Source: Membranipora membranacea (Eukaryota > Bryozoa > Gymnolaemata > Cheilostomatida > Membraniporidae). From it: a DNA stretch of 64,000 nucleotides. The stretch lies in assembly GCA_914767715.1 (NCBI GenBank), contig OU612068.1, positions 31,186,001 through 31,250,000 on the forward strand, written 5' to 3'. Below are positions 1-11,144 of this stretch, piece after piece (position 1 is the stretch's first letter; every line of letters starts with the position of its first letter). The notes under the pieces were generated by a model, which was given only the letters and a program-made list of their open reading frames with translations, was not told the origin of the DNA and did no database searches. Made by a program: the position numbers and the translations under genes.

Positions 1-563
1 GTTTTGCAACTGATAGTCATTATTGGTGTTTCAAAGCCGATTTATTCTAATTATGAGATGATCTTTTTCAAATGTGCCAAATAGCAGTATTTGAGTATAG
101 TATAGAGTGGAGAGCTATAACCACTCAACTGGATTAGCAGGATTGGCAGCGTTGTTTATGAATTCTGAATCCTGATCATGATCGATCAATATCAATCATC
201 TGAACAAGGAATTACATTCTTCCTTGATCAGAGAAGACAACTTTCAATTATGTTTACAATTTTGAATCCACAGGGTGTAAACAATGAGCTTAGCAGGGAC
301 CGCACTACAATTTCTGAATTAACAGCGTTTTCATTTCAACAGGACACAAATTAACCAGCTTACGCCATTTATATGTTACATATATAATCCGTGACATTCA
401 GCCATTTAATCTGCTGATGATAGTTTTTCAGCTCTCATTTTAGAAGGTGCTGCAGCGTTATTCAAGCAACCAGTTTGTGCCCTACACAATAACACTGCCA
501 GCACATACCTTCTATATTGTAGTAAAACTGTGAATGTTCAAACTAAATAATTTGTGTTTGCAG

Positions 564-2858
564 ACGAGGAGATATAGTTATCCGGGACAGCAATCTGTCC
601 ACATGGATCATCATTGTCAAATCTGGCAGTCTGAATGTTATGAAACGACTACGCAAAGTCGAAGCATTTGAGTGGAGAAAATGTCAGTCAGCGAAAAGAA
701 GAGGTTTGTGTATATCAGGGTACTATCACCTCAAGCTGAAATTATTGACTACCTATTTTTTTTCCTATACTCGAGGATGGCCGAGCTGATTACTGCCTGC
801 ATAGTAGCTATTCCTGACATGTGATTTCTATCTATTCAATATACAGGAGGAAAGCTGCAGAGCCTCGCAGATATGGCTGTTTTGGAAAATCCAAGTAAGC
901 TGGATGCTCCCAAACCAACGCCAACCAAGCCCTTCACCAGGAAAGAGACGGAGAAAATCATCAACAAGAAATACCCAAATAGACGAGCTAAACAGAAACA
1001 GGAGGCAGCAATTCCTGAGGTTACATTACATAATGTTAAAGAGATACAGACACTTGGTGAGTCATTGTTAGTGTTAGAGTAGGAAGTACAGTACCTCATG
1101 CGTGGGCAGTACGTCATGTCACATAAGTCTAAAAAAAACTTTTTTTAAACCCAATTTGATTAAACGGATAAATCAGAGTTATTCATACAAGGAAGTTCTG
1201 ACACCCTCTCAGGAGTTGACTGTAGATTGTCATTGTAAGCTGCCTGGTACCTTTTTGGAATGGACAACACATAAAGATTAGCTGAGATATGCTGGAGCCT
1301 TTTTGAAAGGGAGCTTCCCTAGTCAGGAGGGGGGTGGAACAGAGTTTGTCTATGCAACGGATGTACAAATAACTTGCAATTGTTAATTTTGGCAAATCAT
1401 GTAATTCTCTGTAGACTGGGTATCTGTGTTGTCTGTGGACTGAGACTCTGTTTTGATCTGTTTATGACAAAGCAGAGGGTGGGCTGCCCCTAAAGAGGGA
1501 CACAAGTTGCCCGGGGTCCTCATACTGAGAGTGTGATACATCCTAGAAAACTAGAATGCATCCTAGAGGTGAGGCCATGGTGGACCTCCTAATTGTGAGT
1601 GTGCAGCATGCTGCCAGAAACTGAAACAGGCACTAATCGGCCATTGGCAGTGACACTTTGATCTTAGCCAATAGGCCGAGAAGCGATCTTAGCCAACAAT
1701 AATTCCCCTAATCATCTCTGTGTTGTAGATGTTACATCGTTTAAGGAGGAGATTCTGACCGCTGCCGGTGATTTAGATGTAGGATATAATAAAGGTGATC
1801 ATGTGGAGACTGATGCTGATCTCAATCCTATGTTTGTACAGATACAGACACTTACTAGAGGACATGTATTTGTGAGTATGAAACTTTTGTGTATACCCTA
1901 ATTTAGCTTCCCATATACAAACATATAAGTACTCTATGGAAGTTGTATTCAAATTGCAAAAACCAGGTTTTGTTGAATCAATTAAAGGACTGACAACTCA
2001 TAAAATACCTGCTTACTTCAGGTCCCAAATCAGGTATGACCATCTCATCTCATATGACCCAACACCAGCAATGATGTTTTGCACTTGCTCAGTCCTATAA
2101 TAGCATTTGGTATAAATGAGTAAATGTATTTAGTTTTGTGTCCTGCTTCAGAGGACACTAGAGGAAAGAAGAGTAAATAGGCTGAGTTAATGTTTTCTAG
2201 CAATTAACTTCACTTTTTCAAGCAAATCCAAATACTCGAATCCTCTAGGAGTTGTCTCTATTATTGATCATTTTGTATGGCTTGTGTGTGACAGTGTATT
2301 ATCTATATTACAGGGCCTGTATGACATAGTTCTAGGGAAACAGCCTAGTTTCTGTGTAGTCAGTAATGGTGCTGAAGTAATCATGATTGATAAAGACTTC
2401 TATAGTGAGAATCTCAATGAAAGAATCCTCAAGAAAATACGTAATGAGGTAAGTCAAGTTGGTACCACAAGGAGACCAATACAGAATTACATTACTTTAA
2501 TTCGAACAGATGCCTGAACTTGTACCAGCTTCAGTAGGAGTTGTGAGTCGATGTTATACAGTATTTTCAGCACTTTGCGCTTTGGACTCAGGTGTGACTT
2601 GCCTAAGAATTAAATTCATTGTTCTTTATATGGCGGGACTTGGAAGCACAAATTAGAAGTAAATATAACTAGAGATATAAATCTCCGTATTATTGATTGT
2701 ATTTTACCTCATTTTCATGGTGATACTTTTAGGCCCAGGCGTATCCATCTGATAAAGAGTTACAGGAGAACCTTCAGGTCGCTGTCGACTGGGAGGCATA
2801 TAAAGAACAAGCCCTGAAGTCAGCCGTCTCACGAAGTCCTCGTGTTCACAAACAATGA
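564..2858 (+). CDS. Cyclic-nucleotide-binding-domain protein (CNBD2-like), 3' exons
   Basis: Five in-phase exons: 564-703, 847-1056, 1729-1871, 2314-2448 and 2733-2858, ending in TGA. The first visible exon reads GDIVIRDSNLSTWIIIVKSG, which resembles a strand-turn of a cyclic-nucleotide-binding fold (G-D-x-V-I ... I-V-K-S-G-x-x-x-V). Later exons give a basic Lys/Arg-rich linker and then a second part (TLTRGHVFGLYDIVLG ... FCVVSNGAEVIMIDKDFY) that looks like the end of another such domain, finishing with a charged tail. Every junction has GT..AG and matching phase (703/847 splits a Gly codon, 1056/1729 an Asp codon). The 5' part, with most of the first domain, lies before the window or in exons I could not identify in 1-563. 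The CNBD2 assignment rests on domain order and tail, not on a search; another CNB protein is possible. The third intron-side neighbour (1057-1728) carries a minus-strand U2-headed repeat. Confidence 0.72.
1458..1687 (-). repeat. U2-snRNA-headed dispersed repeat, single intronic copy
   Basis: Read on the minus strand from 1687, the element starts CGCTTCTCGGCCTATTGGCT and continues AAGATCAAAGTGTCA, which is the 5' stem-loop I region of U2 snRNA with one loop change. It then follows the same ~200-bp body as the four copies at 11.8-12.9 kb. It sits in an intron of the CNB-domain gene in antisense orientation, about 10 kb from the array, so the family is dispersed. Confidence 0.75.
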
Positions 2859-3399
2859 GAGGCATGATGTGTCACACAAGTATCTCTCCGCTCAAACTAT
2901 ACTTCTTCCACTGGTGTTACCACTTCTTTACATTCTAATATGTTTTCTTTCTTTTGTAAGTTTTCTATTACAGTGCAGTTACAGTTGCTCATAATCATTA
3001 ATCAAGATACTATCTGATCCCTCTATTTTATTTCATGTATCAAGCATATATATACATTACCTGACTAGCCAACTATGCTTGTTGTACTCTTACCTCAAAA
3101 TGCGTAACAGGAAGATAAAGCCTTACTGGGAAATAGCTACACAGTCTGTCATGTCATAATGGCGATGATGATATTCATTGGTGTGCAGGTGACTCAATAT
3201 TTTTTCTCAGTCACTCACGTCATTAAAAAAAATTCAACATACAAAGAAAATGGATACCTCAATTCATAATCTGATGTGCCGCGATGTTAAGTGGTTGGAG
3301 AATATGCAAATACAGAGAACCTGCCAGTTGAATGTTTCTAAGTGAGCAGTAAGGAGACTGTAAATCATGCAATATGAAATAATACGTCTCCTCCTGATG

Positions 3400-3632
3400 A
3401 TGATGTGTTGAAGGTGATATGTTATGAAGTGTAACATCACACACAAGTATGGCTGGTTGTCTCATGGTGAGGGTGAAATGACTGCGTCTAACTGCCCTCA
3501 GTCTCTACAGGCAGGTAGTAGCACATCAGGGGCAAAACAAACCTCAAATGGTAGTGGATTGCAGTGAACTTGAACCTGAGAGCCTGAATACTTCTGAGCT
3601 AAAGGCCTGGCATTCTTACCGATTGAACAATA
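3400..3632 (-). repeat. tRNA-derived SINE, diverged copy
   Basis: On the minus strand there is a degenerate box A (near 3620-3605) and a box B (GGTTCAAGTTC, near 3570). The downstream body (TTTGAGGTTTGTTTTGCCCC ... CTGCCTGTAGAGAC) matches that of the better-preserved copy at 15960-16194. The rest of 2859-4557 shows no gene that I can support; it probably includes the 3' UTR of the upstream gene. Confidence 0.5.
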
Positions 3633-4830
3633 TCCTCATCTCATCACAAATACTGGTTTGGGACTAGCTTGAGCCCTCCAAACTCTCGCACCCCATCTGA
3701 ACGAGTCTGTCTTCACAAGCTTTGTCAATAGGGTCTAACTAGGGATAGCATTTACTCCAGGAAAATAACTCATTGTTGGTATTTTCTCAAGATTGAACCT
3801 GATTTGTAAATTTAAAGTTCTTGCCTTAACGTATTACCGGAAGACCTGATGACTGATGACTGATCTTCTCACTCTGATATTACAAAATCATATAAATCAA
3901 TAAATACATGTACATAGGCATCTTTATGACTTATCAAACCGGATTCAGAGTTTAGGTTTAATCCTCAGAAGCAGCATGTCAGCTGTAGGGGCAAATAATA
4001 ACTCCCCCCTCACCTCTTCGTCGAACAGGAAAAACTGCATGAAGTTTATTGCATCCCATAAATAAATACCAGATCACATTACATCATGGTTACACATAGT
4101 TGTTTTATCCTCGGCTGTCCCTAAATATTTTAAACCCCGTGTAGAATTAATTAGTGAGAGGTTCACACGCATTTATACACAAATTTATAATCACAGAAGA
4201 ACACAGCCACGACATTTAAAGGATTGTATTCATATTCTGTGCAGCTGAGTCTGATGAAAGCAATGGTAGGTTTGGAAAGCTGTTTCTGATAGTTTACATT
4301 TATTTTTTCTTTTAATTACGACGTCTACCTTTGCTTCCTCTGTGATTGCTCTCTATGCGTTAAAATTTACAGCTACAATAAATGGCTACACATTCTAGCT
4401 TAAGCTGGCTTCATTTCTTACCAACCAACAATATATTTTAGACAATTTTGATGAATATAATATATATATATATATATGAGTTCCTAAACGAAGCTCTGTT
4501 GTACAGCATCTTGCCCCATCAACCAGTGAAAAGACCTGTTTTAAAATGTATCATGAGCATTTATCTTTCTTTTAGGTCATTTTCCTTATTCTCGGAAGAA
4601 TGATGGAGAACAGTCATGCAGGCAATGTACCCCAGCAATTTGCTGCCAAGGAAGAAGACAACTACTTAGTATTCGATTGCACACTATATAAGAACGCAAC
4701 CATAAATGTCCCATGCAAGGTAGACATGGATGGATGGATGGACAATGATCACTAAGAGTGAGAAGACAGTGATCTAGTTATAACCACTGTATCAGCTCAG
4801 ACAGCTCCATCAACCTCTGGGACACATAAC

Positions 4831-5040
4831 ATGGCAGATAAACTTCAGCACAGGAGTAAGAGATCATGCTGGTTGTGGTGTAGATGTCGAGTAGTACAGA
4901 CTACATCCTGCTCACAGTGTAATCAGGAAATCATACTAGAGACTCCTACTGTAGAAGGCAGCGACCAGCCACTCATTTTTTCATATCAGTGCTGCCGTCT
5001 GGACAGAAAAACAGTGTGTGATTTACCTCCCGTTCGGTAG
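4831..5040 (+). CDS. Candidate Cys-rich peptide exon, divergent member of the six-Cys family
   Basis: A 69-codon frame ending TAG; the frame is open upstream to about 4760. It encodes a dibasic RSKR immediately before a Cys-rich segment: C-R-VV-Q-T-T-S-C-S-Q-C, then about 23 residues, then CC-x7-C. This is nearly the framework of the minus-strand family at 11.1-17.8 kb (C-x7-C-x4-C-x16-27-CC-x7-C, also with VV after the first Cys and, in the copy at 15577-17820, a KR just upstream). It differs by two residues fewer between Cys2 and Cys3, two extra Cys near the start, and plus-strand orientation. The stretch before it (LVITTVSAQTAPSTSG) could be the end of a signal peptide. I could not place an upstream exon with a start codon, so this may be a partial or dead copy, or a chance match. 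Confidence 0.35.
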   Translation: MADKLQHRSKRSCWLWCRCRVVQTTSCSQCNQEIILETPTVEGSDQPLIFSYQCCRLDRKTVCDLPPVR

Positions 5041-5473
5041 CAAAACTGTAATTAGGCAATACGTCTATGCTCAGATTGTCTTAACTTCTGTGCAGTTAGT
5101 CATCAATAGCTTTAGTTCAACCATTGTGTTCATTTGACTCGTTCGTTATATTAATCAGAGACTTCTGACCCTGTCTGTAACTTGGAATAATTAATTTTCA
5201 TCATCTTTCACAATACTGGTAGTTTTCTTTTTCAAGTCTACAATAATAGTAGATAAAGTTTGGCTGCTTAATTGACGACTATAAGCAGAGCGATGCGCCA
5301 TCTAGGAGTTCTTTCCTTTTAGTACTGCTGCAACAATTTTCATTGAGCAACAATATTGCCACCTCACCAGTTATGTAACAATTCAATAAAAAAACAAGTA
5401 GAAGATACCACAATAGTGAGTTTTTCACTTCTTTCAGATAACTCCTTCGAGATGATGTAGAGCGACGGCTTCG

Positions 5474-7073
5474 TCAATAAATAGATGAACAGAGTGAATT
5501 AACTACCACTATACATGGAATGTTAAATGATCTTGCAACTCTGTGACTAGTCACTGTTGGCAGCACAAACTCCTTAAATCCACTGTTTGGTGAATTTGTA
5601 ACAGCCTGTATTAAAAAGAAAAAAGTAACAGCTTTAATACAAATTAAAAATACGCTGTCAAGAAGCTGAGATTTAGCCCGTATTATAATCTATTTATTTT
5701 GACTTGCAAAGATCCAGGAAATTGTTCACTCCAACCCCTGATACACACAATAAATCACTTACCTTCTCTGAAGGTGCCAGGGATATAGAACTTCTTTGAC
5801 TGCTTGCCTCAACATCGAGTGTGAGGAGAAAGCAAAAAAATCTAGAAAGAAACAATTTATAAAGTCAGTGAGAATGTCTGTTTTACAGTTCGGGCAAAAC
5901 TGATGTGAGATTCAAAGCACTTCTGGGTAAAAATTATGTACTATTATTAGAAATTGCTCTTCCCCCTCCTCATCTATGAGGTATCAAAGCCTTGTGTGCT
6001 GTATCGGCCTGTTTTAATGGTAAGTCTATTTAATAATCAATCAAATCACATCACAAAAAGTCAATCACATCTGAATCACAAATTTATACTGCATATATCA
6101 CCACAAATACCAATAACATAGCAAAAATCAAACGCTCCAACCACTTTCCGCAATACAGTATAATTATAAGAATGTACACTTTATAGACAGTTTTCTGAGC
6201 TCTGATTTAGGCCTCAATTCCGAGTTGTTCTCTCTCCAGTTTGGTACTTTTAACCCACGCCGCATAGGAAAAACTTGCTGAAAAGAGGGTTACCTTGATA
6301 ACCGCTTATAATATGATAAAAAATGATTTTTGATTCAGAATCTGCGGCATTGAAAACTAATATGGACATATTTTGGGAAATAATTTTAGTATTTGGATAG
6401 TCATTTATAGTATTTTCTGCCTGTTTTGCGGACCATTTGGCAGAATTTTTCATGAGTTTCGTCACTAAAATTGAGATTTATCAACATTCAAGCCTCCAAT
6501 GATTTGGAGACTCTGTCTTACAGGGTTTTCAATGGTGCAGACTATGAATCAAAGCTCATTTTTATCCTAACATAAGCAGTTTTCAAGATAACCCTCTTTC
6601 AGCAGGTTTTTCCTATGCGGCGTGGGTTAGAAGTACCAAACTGGAGAGAAGACAACTCTGAATTGAGGCATAAATAAGAGATCAGAAAACTGTCTATTGT
6701 ATCCAACTAGTATATCAATGTGATACCAATGAAATTGTGATGTGGGCAAAAAGTGTGAGAAATTGTTTGTGTCTCCGTCAGCTAGGTCAAAGTTTGTAAA
6801 AAATATTGTTACATAAGACAATTCAGTTTCCACAACTCATCTCGACACATTGTTTGACATGTTGGGAGTTGTCTCAATAGCGAAGATAATGATAGGGACC
6901 ATGCAGTATTTTTATTGAGATGGGGAGTATTCCTATGCTATAGTGTAATCCAGAAATAGATATATTTGGGTCAAATAATAGTGAGGAGTATCTCTCTAAA
7001 ACAGTCAATTTTTCAATGTACGATTACATGTATACAAACTTACCGATAGTTTGACTGCAGAGTTGAGAAGCAT
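5474..7073 (-). pseudogene. Six-Cys secreted peptide family, copy 1 (broken)
   Basis: The three-exon layout matches the intact copies: exon 1 7044-7073 (MLLNSAVKLS, donor GTAAGT), exon 2 5763-5841, exon 3 5474-5605. Exon 2 is 79 nt instead of a multiple of three, because a 7-T run has one extra base compared with its relatives; this frameshifts the signal-peptide exon. In exon 3 the codon for the third conserved Cys is TGA (5474-5476), and the sequence past it has lost the CC-x7-C ending. Splice sites and the 10-codon first exon are still clean, so inactivation is probably recent. A sequencing error could explain the homopolymer change but not also the lost 3' end. Confidence 0.65.
6183..6697. 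mobile_element. Non-autonomous DNA transposon with long inverted repeats
   Basis: The ends are ATAGACAGTTTTCTGA and its reverse complement. Imperfect inverted arms run about 150-180 bp inward (left 6183-6360, right 6520-6697) around a unique core. The arms share the stretch that includes CCACGCCGCATAGG and its complement. There is no transposase-like frame inside. It sits in intron 1 of the broken six-Cys copy. Superfamily not assigned; flanking duplication is unclear (possibly TA/TAT). Confidence 0.6.
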
Positions 7074-7435
7074 AGCTGTTGATCTGTATTCGTGATTTGA
7101 GAGCGACTGTACTAGACTGATGCTGCTGACTTAAGTAATCAGGTCACCGTGAGATACTGACAGCTGATCCAACGTCTGGCCTCCTACATATGTTGCTGTC
7201 TCTTGGTGTACAGTTGATGATTAATGAGCTGCTGCCACCATTATTTTGCACTGACATAAATGACATTATGACATAAATTTCACAATTCAAAATTTTAATG
7301 CCGACCATTATCAATTTAACATGCTGGTTGTATCTAGCTGGAACTGGGATTTGTTGTTGTTGTTGTCTTACTATAAACAGTTATGTCTGTTTTATCTGGT
7401 CTTGTATGAAGTGACTAATTGGTACTTCTCTAGAG

Positions 7436-7526
7436 CACAGCCAGCCCTTAAAGGCGTACGGGATGGCAATCGCGTGGTCATTACGGCCGCGATCGCCATC
7501 CCGAACGCCTTTGAGGGCTAGCTGTG
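7436..7526. mobile_element. hAT-like MITE hairpin with 8-bp TSD, inside a palindromic target
   Basis: A 91-bp near-perfect hairpin starting CACAGCCAGCCCTTAAA and ending with its complement. It is flanked on both sides by CTCTAGAG (7428-7435 and 7527-7534), an 8-bp direct duplication of hAT type. The flanks extend as a palindrome (7416-7546), so the empty target would be a 32-bp perfect palindrome centred on CTCTAGAG. A second member lies at 21510-21583. Confidence 0.7.
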
Positions 7527-7546
7527 CTCTAGAGAAGTACCAATTA

Positions 7547-9328
7547 GGAGCAAAGTATTGAGCAAATTAAAATAGAACCATCATATTAAGGTGCGATACC
7601 CATGGTGGTCAGCCCATATTACATACATGATCTTACATGAGATAATGCTGAGTACATGCAAGGAGTTACTCCTTGGTACATGTCACTACACATTACTAGT
7701 TGGCCCTTGACTGCCTAAAGGGCACAGACCACCTTATCTTACTGGTTGTGGGGGGTCTGTGGGATGGGGAAGAAGAGAAGGCATCTGTTTATTTTTACAA
7801 AGATGGAATTCAATCCCTGATCAATGGGGCTCCCCGTATTTTACTGAAGATTGAAGATCGAGTCTTTTAAAGTTGAAGAAAAGATTTAAATGAAAAATCA
7901 ATAGAAGATTTCCCCATTTCAAGTAGACTGGATTCAGTCGAACAACTTGGAGCTATCTATTCAAGTTGGGTTTGTTGGTTTGAACAGACAACTCCACACA
8001 ACAACAAACCAAAACCCATCAGTGTTACTGATTTTGGATGACAGGATCCTGGGTTATAGCCCTACCAGGTGCATTGTTTGTCTAGAAAAAAATGATCACC
8101 TTCATTAACTTTTAAACTTGCTGGCTCAGTTCTCACATGCATTTAGGTACAGCCGTTATATGTCGAGTCCAGTTGTTTTGAAGATTTAAATCTGAAGATT
8201 AGAGTTTTAAAATTGAAGATTGCTCTATTTTCTCTGAAGAAAATGAAGACAGCATTGTGTGCAGGGAGCCCCATCAATGAGCTCAATCCCAGATCTTTTC
8301 TACCCCAGATTCTTACTTGCCAATCCCTGATCCAAAGATTTTTTTGCGCTTCACACAGATCTGGGGTTCAATAATACTCAATACGCCACTGACTGATAGT
8401 CTACTTGCTTGGCGCAACAAAGTCTGGCCCACTTCAATATGCTCATTTTTAAAAGTGGCCCACTGGCAAACAAGTTTGAGCACCCCTGCCCTAGAGGCCT
8501 AGACTGTCAATCCGATCATTGCATGGTATCATTGTTCTGTTTGATTAGTTAAGCTGTTCACTCTACATGACACATTTATGTATGGGGAAACTTGTTCAAT
8601 ATTTTCATTAGGGGTGTCAGTTTTTCCCATCATTCAATAGCATACAAAAAGTATCATATGTTTATATTGAGACCACAACGTTTAAAAGATTGTTTAATTG
8701 TTGTTTGAAAATATATCCACACACATTTTTTACTTCCCCACTTCTTTTTCCCTCATGTTTCTAAATAATATAATTGTAAACTGCAACAAGTAGAAACATA
8801 TTATTTTTATCACAATATGTTTTTATTGTTTTATATGTTTAATAATTAATTGAAAGCTATGCCCATACCTGACAAGTCTCCCTTTTTGGTAGGGAGCCTC
8901 CCAGTTTTTAGGGGTATTTTCCACCTCCTCCCTATCTCCCTTTTTCCTCCCTTTTTTCAGCTTGCTTCCCCCAGAAGACCTTTTAAGCTTCTCGTTGCAA
9001 GAAAAACTACGTTTTGCTACCCCCACAGTAGATATACCTATATGTAATTGCCTATTAACATACTATCTCTCCTCGTTCGTATAAAGGTATAAAGTGCAAC
9101 ACTATAACTTAAAAAAATCAGGTAAAATTATGCATTTCATAATATGAACGCTCAAGTTTTGGCTTATAATAAATGAATCCAAGGGCCAAATTACACCTTC
9201 ACTGTGGGACGCGAAGAGTGGTACTCCGGATCGGGAGTTCCTCCGCGGAGATCTCCTGATTTCTGGGATTACCAACTTGTCATGTATGGCTATGCCATCT
9301 TGTGTCGGAAATTGAATTGAGCAGTTAA
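7547..9328. other. Non-coding spacer with a weak inverted-repeat element
   Basis: No supportable gene. About 7805-8290 is bounded by inverted copies of a motif around CAATGGGGCTCCC, with GAAGATT-rich inner flanks, suggesting an old MITE. The remainder is AT-rich with nothing I can identify. Confidence 0.3.
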
Positions 9329-10968
9329 GGTCATGCCTCGCCTAGGATACTAACTTGAGAACTACTGGTCCGATTTCCTTGATTTTTCATTCTAATTGAA
9401 GCTATTCCTTGTTTAGCAATTTCCAAACCCTCAATTGTCATTAATTTAATTTCTTATGTATGTGATGGCAATTTATGAAATTTGAGCCATCGCTGCCCAT
9501 GCAAAAAGAGCCGTCAATAACTGGGAGCATCTGGCTCAGACGCCTCACAACCATTTATCGTATCAAACCAGGATTGGCAGAGCAAAGTAGTCCCAATAAA
9601 ATTAATTTGTGATAATTAATCCTAGGAACAAGCCTTGAGATGAATTTCAAGTACTAGAGATGGAAAGTTCTATAAAAACAGACAGGAATTAATAAGCCAG
9701 CTTGTGAACTGTTGTAAAATGCACCAAAATGACTGGATTTTAGAGACTTATATTACCACGCCAAATCTGGTGCCATTCTGCTTGCAGGATAGCCTTGTGA
9801 CATAGTCTATCTCTGCAGCACAGCAGTGGTGGCGCTGCCTTCCATCAAGAAAGGCAACTCCCAAAGTTCAAGGTTATGAGATATCAAAACCAGTGTTCCA
9901 TTTAGGCCCAAATATTTCCAAATTATGGGTTTCCATTGTTTTCCCAATTTTGGTACTCAGACTAGGTGAATTAGTTCAAGCCCTTTGCTGCAGAGACGAA
10001 CGTATGCCTCAACAGTTCGCACATGCGCAGACTTATCTGGTGCAGAAATATATCAGGCAAAAAACCATAAATGGTTGGGTTTTCCCATAGACTTAATAAT
10101 ATACTATAGTAAGTCTATGGATTTTCCTCTGTATTCATCAGGCATTTATTTCAATTCGAGTAGAGATTTTGATACGGAACTTGGGAATATACAAAAAGGA
10201 TATGTTTGTAAGGAGTTCCCATGCAATTGTTCACTCAATATATATTTTATTTGAAGATAGCCTGGCAAAGAGAATATTGAGTTTACAGCCTGCCTCTGGA
10301 AAACTGCATGATGGGCATTCTTATTATACCCCTTCTCCCACACGAAAATTTTATTTGGTTCAAAATAAATGCGAAGTGCCCTCACCAAGGCTTTGGAGGA
10401 TGCCCCTAGCAGGAAAAATATTTCGGTCTCAGTACTGTTTTCACATATTTATACTTCTTGTTTTGTACAGCAAAGGGGCATTTTAGTCAAAAAATTGACT
10501 AGTTTAGGAGTAAGATAATTCAAAATTTCTACCTGGCACATCATTTTTTTTTCATCAATACTGGTCAGCACTGGGCTAGTGAGGGCACTAGGGTAATCAC
10601 ATTTCTCCACCTTGGACAGCAATTGACACAGCTCACTTTCTTTATAGCATTGTCAACACTTATGGTTAGCTATCAGTATGTGAATTTGAATGCCAATTTT
10701 TTTCAAGTCAAATCAAGCATTGAACATTATTGTTGTTATGGCTGGATGATATAAGGGTAGTCTTTATGTATTAACTGCATTTTTTGCTCCAAGAACTTGC
10801 AATGTCTTTCAATATGGGCGTTAGTGACAATAGGTTTTGACATATTGCTGAAATTCAGTGACGCGTCATGACGTCACGTCATGGCGTAACGTCGCCAAAT
10901 TTTGGGTTTAGACTTCTTTGATCATGTGGATTGAGAAACCCCAAAAAAATTTTTGGCGAGGCATGACC
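9329..10968. mobile_element. TTAA-flanked non-autonomous transposon (piggyBac-like target)
   Basis: Inverted 14-bp ends GGTCATGCCTCGCC at 9329-9342 and 10955-10968, each directly abutting TTAA (9325-9328 and 10969-10972). TTAA duplication is the hallmark of piggyBac-type insertion. The ~1.64-kb interior has only short frames (the longest about 105 codons, 10169-10486, with no recognisable domain), so it looks non-autonomous. A 36-bp palindromic element (10085-10120) lies inside. Confidence 0.6.
10085..10120. repeat. Short palindromic element, copy 1 of 3
   Basis: A hairpin with CCATAGACTTA / TAAGTCTATGG arms and a ~14-nt AT-rich loop. The same arms recur at 31652-31685 and 50308-50343 with different loops and different flanks. 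Confidence 0.55.
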
Positions 10969-11144
10969 TTAATTCAGTATGAGATGGTGATGGTATGTGA
11001 TATTATATACCCTATTTATTTACTATACTGAGAGAGAAAACTTTAAAACAAATAGAAAATTTATTATCATTCAAATAATATTTCGGTATGAGCGTCATGA
11101 GGATTTGTTCAATAAATTTCTGATCCTCCATAAATACCAAATAC

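Noticed and set aside
420-540. Upstream exon of the CNB-domain gene (KVLQRYSSNQFVPYTITLPA)
   Set aside because: Looks protein-like but no donor gives the phase needed by the exon at 564.
5474-5476. Selenocysteine at the TGA in place of Cys
   Set aside because: The same gene also has a frameshift and has lost its last cysteines, so a nonsense mutation is simpler. No SECIS-like hairpin was identified.
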